Shown here one piece after another: positions 1 through 5,038 of a stretch of 5,038 nucleotides of DNA; positions within the stretch are counted from its first letter, which is position 1, and each line of letters starts with the position of its first letter. The notes beneath the pieces were generated by a model, which worked only from the letters and a program-made list of their open reading frames with translations, was not told the DNA's origin and made no database searches. Origin of the DNA: Pseudomonadota bacterium (GTDB lineage: Bacteria > Pseudomonadota > Gammaproteobacteria > Pseudomonadales > UBA5518); NCBI GenBank assembly GCA_022705125.1, contig JAKJFB010000240.1:1-5038 (forward strand). Reading direction: 5' to 3'. The translations under genes were made by a program, and so were the position numbers.

Positions 1-178
1 GGTCAAGAGCATTGCCGCAGCCGCATTCGGCGTGCAGAGCAGCCGCAACAGGGAAGCCGACTTCACCCACGGCAACTACCGCCACTTCATCGTCGGGGGC
101 ATCATCTTCACGGTCATCTTCGTGCTGACGGTCGCCTTCGTGGTGTCGCTGGTACTGAAGAATGCCGGCGCGTCCTGA
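1..178 (+). CDS. DUF2970 family small membrane protein (5' end cut off)
   Basis: The reading frame begins at base 2 and gives 58 residues before a TGA at 176-178; the true start lies left of the window. The visible part begins VKSIAAAAFGVQSSRNREADF, the signature of the DUF2970 family: a hydrophobic helix, an FGVQS core, then a charged NRExDF stretch. A HFIVGG turn leads into one strong membrane segment at about visible residues 31-52, and the protein ends in a short polar tail (KNAGAS). Family members are usually only 60-75 residues, so probably just a few residues are missing. The family has no established function; I infer an inner-membrane protein with one transmembrane helix and a cytoplasmic amphipathic N-terminus. 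It converges on the minus-strand gene at 202-336 with 23 bases between the stops. Confidence 0.8.
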   Translation, partial: VKSIAAAAFGVQSSRNREADFTHGNYRHFIVGGIIFTVIFVLTVAFVVSLVLKNAGAS

Positions 179-187
179 GCGCGGCGC

Positions 188-200
188 GCCGGGCGCCGGC
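188..200. terminator. Short GC hairpin between convergent genes (weak terminator candidate)
   Basis: GCCGG (188-192), loop GCG, CCGGC (196-200) forms a 5-bp perfect stem between two convergent stop codons, just after the palindrome GGCGCGCC (183-190). The position fits a shared transcription stop, but neither strand has the T-run of an intrinsic terminator, so this is only a candidate. In such GC-rich DNA a stem of this size can also arise by chance. Confidence 0.25.
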
Positions 201-201
201 C

Positions 202-336
202 TTACTGCCCGGAGATCCAGAACAGCGCCGTAAACACCGCGATCGCGACCAGCAGTATGGCGCTGATGGCATCGACCTTGCTGTCTGCCTCGCGTTCCTC
301 GGCGGAGATCTCGATGGAATTGTCGGGGTTGGCCAT
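202..336 (-). CDS. Small single-pass membrane protein, function unknown (44 aa)
   Basis: This minus-strand gene starts at an ATG whose complement is at 334-336 and stops at TAA (complement of 202-204). The first half (MANPDNSIEISAEEREADSK) is polar and acidic with E9, E13, E14, E16 and D18. Residues 21-41 form one hydrophobic helix rich in A, I, V and F, and the protein ends WISGQ. A Shine-Dalgarno-like AAGGAA (minus strand, 348-353) sits 11 bases before the ATG, which supports this start. The frame stays open far upstream through the antisense of cysI, but only this end has protein-like composition. A membrane-anchored protein with an acidic cytoplasmic head is my inference; I do not recognise a named family, though it looks like a genuine conserved small gene. 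It is divergent from cysI and convergent with the DUF2970 gene. Confidence 0.65.
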   Translation of the reverse strand: MANPDNSIEISAEEREADSKVDAISAILLVAIAVFTALFWISGQ

Positions 337-453
337 TGGATCAGGGTTTCCTTGAGGGGATGTGGATTCCGAGCGCGCGATTGTGGACGATTGGCCCGCC
401 CCTCTCAAGCCTGCGCGGCATCCTGGCCGACCTCCGCAGGGAATATCACTGAT

Positions 454-496
454 GATTATTTGGTTATAAAAATTGATTTCTTTTATAGCCATAATC
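454..496 (+). promoter_or_regulatory. AT-rich inverted repeat before cysI, candidate LysR-type (CysB-like) site and promoter
   Basis: Within GC-rich surroundings, TGGTTATAAAA (461-471) and TTTTATAGCCA (481-491) are inverted copies with one mismatch and a 9-base spacer. The symmetry extends outward to GATTAT (454-459) and ATAATC (491-496) if two bases (460-461) bulge out. CATAAT (490-495) is a good -10 match and has only a poor -35 in front of it, as expected of a promoter that needs an activator. Sulfite reductase genes in gammaproteobacteria are commonly activated by the LysR-type regulator CysB, so this is a natural place for its site. CysB as the binder is inference. The repeat lies 108 bases before the cysI ATG and 117 bases from the start of the divergent small gene, and could serve both. 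Confidence 0.5.
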
Positions 497-535
497 GTTC
501 TGCTACTTTGAGCGCCGTTGCCCCGACGTGATTCG

Positions 536-563
536 TGGCGCTCCCTAGGCGCCAGTGCTGGCG
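536..563 (+). other. Alternative hairpins in the cysI leader
   Basis: TGGCGC (536-541) can pair with GCGCCA (549-554) over a 7-base loop. The same middle segment, as CGCCA (550-554), can instead pair with TGGCG (559-563) over a 4-base loop. The two stems exclude each other. They lie in the presumed untranslated leader, about 40 bases before the ATG, and do not touch the Shine-Dalgarno sequence at 596-599. A regulatory role is speculative. Confidence 0.3.
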
Positions 564-603
564 GGCAACCCCACTGGATCACCAAGCCCTCGACCAGGAC
601 ATC

Positions 604-2268
604 ATGTACCGATACGACGATCTGGACCAACGCATGCTGGATGACCGCGTGCGGCAATTCCGCGGGCAGACCGAGCGCTACCTGCGCGGCGAGCTGGCGG
701 AGAACGAGTTCCGCCCGCTGCGCCTGCAGAATGGCCTCTACGTGCAGCGCCTGGCGCCGATGCTCCGGGTCGCCATCCCCTACGGCATGCTCGCCAGTCG
801 CCAGCTGCGCAAGCTGGCCCACATTGCCCGCCACTTCGACAAGGGCTACGCGCATTTCAGCACGCGCCAGAACGTGCAGTTCAACTGGCCACGGCTGGAG
901 GAGGTTCCCGACATCCTCGCCGAACTCGCCAGCGTGCAGATGCACGCGATCCAGACCAGCGGCAACTGCATCCGCAACACCACCGCGGACCAGTTCTCGG
1001 GCGTGGCGCCGGACGAGGTCGAGGACGCGCGGCCATACTGCGAGCTGATCCGGCAGTGGTCCACCTTCCACCCCGAATTCAGCTTCCTGCCGCGCAAGTT
1101 CAAGATCGCGGTCAGCGGCTCGCGCGCCGACCGCGCCGCGGCGCGCGTACACGACATCGGCCTGATCATCGTGCACGATGCCGCCGGCAACACCGGTTTC
1201 GAGGTCCTGGTTGGCGGAGGTCTCGGGCGGACCCCGATCATCGGCACGACGATCCGCGAGTTCCTGCCGGTCGCGGACCTGCTGAGCTACCTGGAGGCGA
1301 TACTGCGCGTCTACAACCAGTATGGCCGGCGCGACAACCTCTACAAGGCGCGCATCAAGATCCTGGTGAAAGCGCTGGGCGCGGAGGAATTCCGCGCGCG
1401 CGTCGAACGCGAATGGGAAATCACCCGCCAGCGCATGCCGGCACTCGGCGCCGCGCAAATCGAGCACGCACGCTCGTATTTCACCGCCCCGCCCTACCGC
1501 CCGGTCGACGACGCCGCGGCCGAGTCGCTACTCGCCGGACAGCGCGCGGCGAACCGCGCTTTCGACCGCTGGATGAGCCGCAACGTGTCGGGGCACCGCG
1601 TGCCCGGCTACGCCATCGTGACACTGTCGCTCAAGCCCACCGGCATCGCCCCGGGCGATGCGACGGACCGGCAGATGGAGCTCATCGCCGATCTTGCGGA
1701 CAGCTATTCCTTCGGCGAGATCCGCGTCGCCCACGAACAAAACCTGGTGCTCGCCGACGTCGAGAAGGAGAAGCTGCTCGCGCTGTGGGAGGCCGCGCGC
1801 GACGCCGGCCTCGCCACGCCCAATATCGGCATGCTGACGGACATCATCTGCTGCCCGGGCGGTGATTACTGCTCGCTGGCCAACGCCAAGTCCATCCCGG
1901 TCGCGGAGGCCATCCAGCGTCGCTTCGACGACCTCGACTACCTGCACGACCTCGGGGACATCCACCTCAACATATCGGGCTGCATGAACGCCTGCGGTCA
2001 CCACCACGTGGGGCAGATCGGCATTCTCGGCGTCGACAAGAAGGGCGAGGAGTTCTACCAGGTCTCGCTCGGCGGCGACGCCGGCACCGAGGCCGCGCTC
2101 GGCACGATTCTCGGGCCGTCCTTCGCCCAGGAAGCGATTCCCGCGGTGGTGGCGCAGCTGCTCGACGTATACGTGGCGCGGCGCATCGACGGGGAGACTT
2201 TCCTCGAAACCTACCGGCGCATCGGCATCGAGGCATTCAAGGAGGCGGTTTATGGCGCGGCTCATTAA
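604..2268 (+). CDS. cysI: Assimilatory sulfite reductase hemoprotein (siroheme, [4Fe-4S])
   Basis: The product reduces sulfite to sulfide with six electrons, the last reductive step before cysteine synthesis, in the cytoplasm. From the ATG at 604 the protein has 554 residues, usual for Pseudomonas-type CysI. It has the two-fold nitrite/sulfite reductase plan: ferredoxin-like half domains near residues 40-110 and 300-375, each followed by a siroheme/cluster domain. The four cluster cysteines are present as C417-x5-C423 and C460-x3-C464. Residues matching the siroheme-binding set of E. coli CysI are also seen: R55 in MLR, R124 in NCIRN, and K165/K167 in PRKFK. I chose 604 over the in-frame GTG at 535 because MYRYDDLDQR is the usual N-terminus and AGGA (596-599) sits just before it. 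No CysJ flavoprotein is nearby, so ferredoxin or another donor is likely. The stop overlaps the next gene by 17 bases. Confidence 0.95.
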   Translation: MYRYDDLDQRMLDDRVRQFRGQTERYLRGELAENEFRPLRLQNGLYVQRLAPMLRVAIPYGMLASRQLRKLAHIARHFDKGYAHFSTRQNVQFNWPRLEEVPDILAELASVQMHAIQTSGNCIRNTTADQFSGVAPDEVEDARPYCELIRQWSTFHPEFSFLPRKFKIAVSGSRADRAAARVHDIGLIIVHDAAGNTGFEVLVGGGLGRTPIIGTTIREFLPVADLLSYLEAILRVYNQYGRRDNLYKARIKILVKALGAEEFRARVEREWEITRQRMPALGAAQIEHARSYFTAPPYRPVDDAAAESLLAGQRAANRAFDRWMSRNVSGHRVPGYAIVTLSLKPTGIAPGDATDRQMELIADLADSYSFGEIRVAHEQNLVLADVEKEKLLALWEAARDAGLATPNIGMLTDIICCPGGDYCSLANAKSIPVAEAIQRRFDDLDYLHDLGDIHLNISGCMNACGHHHVGQIGILGVDKKGEEFYQVSLGGDAGTEAALGTILGPSFAQEAIPAVVAQLLDVYVARRIDGETFLETYRRIGIEAFKEAVYGAAH

Positions 2269-2782
2269 GGACGGCGCGGTGGTCCAGGATGAGTGGACCC
2301 GCCTCGGCGCGGACTTCGACACCGACGCGACGCTGTCCGCGGGCAAGCTGATCGTGCCGCTGCATCTCTGGGAGGCGCGCGGCGAGGAGCTGCGCGCGCG
2401 GAGCGAGCCGCTCGGCATCTGGATCGACAGCAGCCAACACCCGGAAGCAGTGGGTGATGCCCTGGCGTATCTGCAGCTGATTGCGATCAATTTCCCGGTA
2501 TTCAGCGACGGCCGCGGGTATTCCTACGCCCGCCTGCTGCGGGAGAAGTACGGCTTCAGCGGTGAACTGCGCGCCATGGGCGACGTGCTGCGCGACCAGC
2601 TGTTCCTGTTGCGACGCTGCGGCTTCGACAGCTTCGAGATCCGGGCCGACCGCGATGCCGCCGACGCACTCGCGGGCCTCGGCGACTTCGCCCACGTCTA
2701 CCAGGGCGCCACCGTCGATCCGGGCACCCCGTTGCTGCTGCGCGGAGCGCAGGAAGCGAGGCCGGTCCGCGCCAGCGCCTGA
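2252..2782 (+). CDS. DUF934 protein, sulfite-reduction accessory
   Basis: This 176-residue soluble protein begins MARLIKDG and belongs to DUF934, a family found almost always next to cysI in beta- and gammaproteobacteria and often annotated as an oxidoreductase involved in sulfite reduction. Family-typical parts visible are the early IKDG, a central LGIWIDSSQHPE (about residues 54-65), the FPVFSDGRGYSYARLLR block (about 81-97), and LRDQLFLLRRCGFDSFEI (about 112-129). It has no membrane segment, signal peptide or obvious cofactor motif; the few cysteines do not form a cluster motif. The start is set by a strong GGAGG at 2241-2245, six bases before the ATG and inside the end of cysI. The 17-base overlap implies translational coupling and a matched protein ratio. 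Its biochemical role is unproven; helping CysI assembly or electron delivery is inference from context. Confidence 0.9.
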   Translation: MARLIKDGAVVQDEWTRLGADFDTDATLSAGKLIVPLHLWEARGEELRARSEPLGIWIDSSQHPEAVGDALAYLQLIAINFPVFSDGRGYSYARLLREKYGFSGELRAMGDVLRDQLFLLRRCGFDSFEIRADRDAADALAGLGDFAHVYQGATVDPGTPLLLRGAQEARPVRASA

Positions 2783-2784
2783 GC

Positions 2785-2811
2785 TATACTGCCCGCGAGT
2801 TCACACGCGGG
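2785..2811 (+). promoter_or_regulatory. -10-like box followed by a hairpin, possible antiporter promoter
   Basis: TATACT (2785-2790) matches the -10 consensus at five of six bases and comes right after the DUF934 stop. It is followed by CCCGCG (2792-2797), an 8-base loop, and CGCGGG (2806-2811), a perfect 6-bp stem. No convincing -35 lies about 17 bases upstream (the region is GC-rich), and no T-run follows the stem, so it is not an intrinsic terminator. Either a weak promoter with a 5' hairpin on its transcript or chance; low confidence. Confidence 0.25.
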
Positions 2812-2845
2812 AGAATCGGATGCGCGGGCCCACGGCGGCAGTACA

Positions 2846-2876
2846 GGGGAGCCGGGGGCCGAGGGGCGGCGCGGGG
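2846..2876 (+). other. G-quadruplex motif in the antiporter leader (coding strand)
   Basis: Four G runs of at least four (2846-2849, 2854-2858, 2863-2866, 2873-2876) are separated by loops AGCC, CCGA and CGGCGC of 4, 4 and 6 bases. This fits the standard G-quadruplex pattern and allows four tetrads. It lies on the coding strand, so the mRNA leader could fold it too, 42 bases before the GTG start. Competing pairing with nearby C-rich segments such as GGGCCC (2826-2831) is possible. Confidence 0.5.
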
Positions 2877-2918
2877 ACGCATTGCGGCCGCGCGCGTCAC
2901 TGAGCGGGGATCGCGTCC

Positions 2919-4088
2919 GTGGAGCAGTCGCCCGTCACCTTTTCCTTCTTCCTGATCTTCACCGGTGCCGCCGCCGTGGCCTCCCTGGCCCTCTACACGC
3001 GCCAGCCGTTGCTGATCGCCTACATCGTGCTCGGTGCCCTGATCGGCCCCTACGGCCTCGCGCTGATCACCAACCTCACGCTGCTGCAGGACATCGCACA
3101 CGTCGGGATCATCTTCCTGCTGTTCCTGCTGGGCCTGGACATGCAGCCGCGCGCCCTGCTCACCACGATGCGCAACTCGACGCTGGTGGCACTCGCGAGC
3201 GCGCTGTGCTTCGCATTGATCGGTGCGGGCGTCGCGTATGCATTCGGCTTCTCGCGCACCGAGGCGCTGATAACCGGGCTCGCGATGATGTTCTCCAGCA
3301 CCATCATCGGCATCAAGCTGCTGCCGACCACGGTGCTGCATCATCGCCACACCGGCGAACTGATGGTCGGCCTGCTGCTGTTGCAGGACATGATCGCGAT
3401 TCTCGTGCTGGTCGCGCTGCTGGGCAGTCGCAGCGGCGACTTCGAGGGCGGCGCCCTGCTGCTCTCTCTGCTCGCACTGCCGCTGCTGATCGCGCTGGCC
3501 GTCGTCTTCGTCCGGCTCGTGCTGATGCGGCTCATCCAGCGTTTCGACCGCTTCCACGAGTATATCTTCCTGCTCGCGATCGGCTGGTGCCTGGGACTCG
3601 CCGAACTCGCGGCATTGATGAAGCTCTCGCCCGAGATCGGCGCCTTCGTCGCAGGCGTCTCGATCGCCTCGAGCCCGATCAGCCAGTACATCGCCATCAG
3701 CCTGAAGCCGCTGCGCGACTTCTTCCTGATCCTGTTCTTCTTCTCGCTCGGCGGCAGCTTCGACCTCGGCGTGCTCGGCAGCATATACGTCGCCGCCATC
3801 GTGCTCTCGCTGCTGATGCTGGCGGCCAAGCCGCTGGTGTTCCGCTTCCTGCTCGGAAGGCTCAGCGAAACCCCGGCGCTAGCCTGGGACGTGGGGCTGC
3901 GGCTCGGGCAGAACAGCGAGTTCTCGCTGCTGATCGCCTATATGGCGGCGGGTTTCGGCATGATCGGCAAGGAAGCCTCGCACCTGATCCAGGCGACCGC
4001 GATCATCACCTTCGTCGCTTCCTCGTACATCGTCGTGCTGAACTGTCCCAACCCGATCGCCATTTCGGACCGCCTGCGGCGCGACTGA
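2919..4088 (+). CDS. CPA2/Kef-type cation:proton antiporter without a regulatory domain
   Basis: This 389-residue, very hydrophobic inner-membrane protein has about 12-13 transmembrane helices and the family landmarks of CPA2 (Na+/H+ or K+/H+) exchangers in order. These are VLGALIGPYGL (residues 37-47), IIFLLFLLGLDMQPR (64-78), the FSST helix break (125-128), the ion-site pair Q156-D157 in LLLLQD, LSPEIGAFVAG (236-246), and LRLGQNSEF (327-335). Q-D rather than D-D at the ion site is the KefB/KefC pattern. Unlike KefB/KefC (about 600 residues), it ends right after the last helix with no RCK/TrkA-N domain, so there is no sign of glutathione or nucleotide gating. The start is a GTG with GGGGA (2906-2910) eight bases upstream. 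Substrate ion and direction cannot be told; likely pH or monovalent-cation homeostasis. It follows DUF934 after 136 bases and has no evident link to sulfur metabolism. Confidence 0.9.
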   Translation: MEQSPVTFSFFLIFTGAAAVASLALYTRQPLLIAYIVLGALIGPYGLALITNLTLLQDIAHVGIIFLLFLLGLDMQPRALLTTMRNSTLVALASALCFALIGAGVAYAFGFSRTEALITGLAMMFSSTIIGIKLLPTTVLHHRHTGELMVGLLLLQDMIAILVLVALLGSRSGDFEGGALLLSLLALPLLIALAVVFVRLVLMRLIQRFDRFHEYIFLLAIGWCLGLAELAALMKLSPEIGAFVAGVSIASSPISQYIAISLKPLRDFFLILFFFSLGGSFDLGVLGSIYVAAIVLSLLMLAAKPLVFRFLLGRLSETPALAWDVGLRLGQNSEFSLLIAYMAAGFGMIGKEASHLIQATAIITFVASSYIVVLNCPNPIAISDRLRRD

Positions 4089-4110
4089 CCCCGTCTGGCG
4101 AGTGCGTGGA

Positions 4111-4166
4111 TTCATGAAATATTAATATCGTTCAGGCTTGATATTTGACCTATGCGGCCGCAATAT
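4111..4166 (+). promoter_or_regulatory. AT-rich palindromic region with promoter candidate for speA
   Basis: An AT-rich island contains two adjoining perfect palindromes, TTCATGAA (4111-4118) and ATATTAATAT (4119-4128; they abut). There is also an inverted pair, AATATC (4124-4129) and GATATT (4140-4145), with a 10-base spacer. TTGATA (4138-4143) is a five-of-six -35 match, and CAATAT (4161-4166) lies exactly 17 bases further on as a modest -10. The island begins 22 bases after the antiporter stop, so speA probably has its own promoter. The palindromes could be an operator; the regulator is unknown. Confidence 0.45.
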
Positions 4167-4172
4167 CCGCCG

Positions 4173-4195
4173 CCCACCCCGATACCCGCCCCCCC
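4173..4195 (-). other. G-quadruplex motif on the minus strand in the speA leader
   Basis: On the + strand CCC (4173-4175), A, CCCC (4177-4180), GATA, CCC (4185-4187), G, and a run of seven C (4189-4195) follow each other. The minus strand therefore has four G runs of at least three with loops of 1, 4 and 1 bases, a compact canonical G-quadruplex motif. It is on the template strand, 21 bases before the speA start. The mRNA leader itself would be C-rich and poorly structured, which may favour ribosome access to the GGAGGA that follows. Confidence 0.5.
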
Positions 4196-4216
4196 TTGCG
4201 GAGGACCAGGAAGAAA

Positions 4217-5038
4217 TTGAAAGCCAACGGCAAACCGAACTGGACCCCGGCAGATTCTGCCGAACTTTATGGAATCAGGAGCTGGGGCGCGGGGTACTTC
4301 GACCTCGACGACGACGGTTCGGTAACGGTCAGTGTGACGCTGGAAGGCAAGCGCGTCAGCGTCAGCATTCCCGACATCATCGCCGGCATGCAGCAGCGCG
4401 GGCTGCAGATGCCGGTGCTGCTGCGTATCGAGAACCTGCTGGACTCCCAGATCACCCTGCTCAACGAGACCTTTGCAAACGCCATAGCCAGCCTGAACTA
4501 CCGCGGCAGCTACCGCGGTGTGTTCCCGATCAAGGTGAACCAGCAGTGCCAGGTGATCGAGGAGATCGCCCGCTTCGGCGCGGCCTACGGCCACGGTCTC
4601 GAATGCGGCAGCAAGGCCGAACTGCTGATCGCGCTGGCGAGCCTCGACCCCGACGCCAGCCATATCGTCTGCAACGGCTACAAGGACGAGGAGTTCATCA
4701 CGCTCGCCCTGCAGTCGCTGAAGCTCGGCTACCGCTGCATCTTCGTGATCGAGACGCCTGCCGAGCTCCCGGTGATCCTCGAGTGCTCGCGCCGCATCGG
4801 CGTGAAGCCGATCCTCGGCCTGCGCGTGAAGCTCGCCTCCAAGGTCGGCGGCTACTGGAACGAGAGCAGCGGTGACCGCAGCCTGTTCGGCCTCACGACC
4901 TCGCAGATCGTGGAACTCGTGGACTCGCTGCGCGAGCACGACATGCTCGACTGCCTGCAGCTGCTGCACTGCCATCCCGGCAGCCAGCTGCAGGACATCC
5001 GCCGCGTCAAGGACGCGATCAACGAGCTCGCGCACGTC
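4217..5038 (+). CDS. speA: Biosynthetic arginine decarboxylase, N-terminal part (3' end cut off)
   Basis: SpeA is a PLP-dependent fold III decarboxylase turning arginine into agmatine, the entry to putrescine and spermidine synthesis. The visible 274 codons are about 40 percent of the usual 630-660 residues and are open to the window's edge. Visible signs are YGIRSWGAGYF (18-28), the PLP lysine K106 in GVFPIKVNQQ, LECGSKAELL (128-137), ICNGYKD-like VCNGYKD (151-157), GLRVKLAS (201-208), and the HxHxGSQ motif at 251-257. The start must be TTG at 4217: no in-frame ATG exists upstream, the first internal Met is about residue 58, and GGAGGA (4200-4205) and AGGAAG (4208-4213) precede this TTG. Alternative upstream TTGs (4196, 4145) lack the family-like N-terminus. 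Two motifs deviate: SLFGL (222-226) where SKFGL is usual, and HCHPGSQ where HFHLGSQ is usual. It is cytoplasmic, with its own leader after the antiporter. Confidence 0.93.
   Translation, partial: MKANGKPNWTPADSAELYGIRSWGAGYFDLDDDGSVTVSVTLEGKRVSVSIPDIIAGMQQRGLQMPVLLRIENLLDSQITLLNETFANAIASLNYRGSYRGVFPIKVNQQCQVIEEIARFGAAYGHGLECGSKAELLIALASLDPDASHIVCNGYKDEEFITLALQSLKLGYRCIFVIETPAELPVILECSRRIGVKPILGLRVKLASKVGGYWNESSGDRSLFGLTTSQIVELVDSLREHDMLDCLQLLHCHPGSQLQDIRRVKDAINELAHV

Noticed and set aside
535..603. GTG at 535 as an N-terminal extension of CysI
   Set aside because: The extra 23 residues do not look like CysI, the GTG sits in the hairpin leader, and the ATG at 604 gives the family N-terminus with AGGA ahead.
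337..1467. Long minus-strand frame continuing upstream of the 44-residue gene
   Set aside because: It is the open antisense frame of GC-rich cysI; composition is shadow-like, and the only supported start is the ATG at 336.
1528..2490. 320-codon minus-strand frame across cysI and DUF934
   Set aside because: Antisense shadow of two clear genes; no recognisable domain.
2790..2915. Glycine riboswitch, suggested by GCGGGAGA and GCCGAGGGGC
   Set aside because: The conserved CUCUCAGG-type 3' element is missing and the parts do not pair as in the known aptamer. An Rfam covariance search of this leader would settle it.
2784..3557. 257-codon minus-strand frame rich in Gln, Glu, His and Asp
   Set aside because: The composition is the antisense of hydrophobic Leu/Val/Ile codons of the antiporter, a common artefact.
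2882..4117. 411-codon plus-strand frame overlapping the antiporter
   Set aside because: Arg/Ala/Pro-rich off-frame translation of the antiporter gene; the antiporter frame has all family motifs.
4112..5035. 307-codon minus-strand frame opposite speA
   Set aside because: Antisense shadow of speA, which is unmistakable in the plus frame.

Overview
The window is about two-thirds G+C and carries ordinary-looking chromosomal genes of a proteobacterium, most likely a gammaproteobacterium outside the enteric group. The reasons are a Pseudomonas-type one-subunit sulfite reductase (CysI) overlapping a DUF934 gene, a DUF2970 small membrane protein, and a biosynthetic arginine decarboxylase (SpeA). The genus cannot be fixed from the sequence. 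There is no sign of mobile DNA, a CRISPR array, or a tRNA or rRNA gene.

Layout. Bases 1-178 hold the end of a DUF2970 gene on the + strand. It converges on a tiny minus-strand gene (202-336) for a 44-residue single-pass membrane protein of unknown role. A 267-base divergent intergenic region follows. It holds an AT-rich imperfect inverted repeat (454-496), which looks like a LysR-type, possibly CysB, control site, and a short leader with alternative hairpins. Next come cysI (604-2268) and the DUF934 gene (2252-2782), which overlap by 17 bases and are surely co-translated. After a G-rich 136-base leader comes a stand-alone CPA2/Kef-type cation:proton antiporter (2919-4088). A second leader of 128 bases, with an AT-rich promoter-like part followed by a C-rich tract, precedes the first 274 codons of speA. 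That gene starts at a TTG codon (4217) and runs off the right edge.

How the genes relate. CysI and the DUF934 protein form the sulfite-to-sulfide step of cysteine synthesis; no flavoprotein subunit (CysJ) is present here, so the electron donor is probably ferredoxin or another carrier encoded elsewhere. The antiporter and SpeA are separate functions (ion/pH homeostasis and polyamine synthesis from arginine), each with its own leader. I see no novel multi-gene system. The points most worth a second look are non-coding: the palindromic control site before cysI, two G-quadruplex motifs in the two leaders (on opposite strands), and the AT-rich island before speA. In the proteins, the points are unusual residues in two conserved SpeA motifs and the unexplained 44-residue protein.
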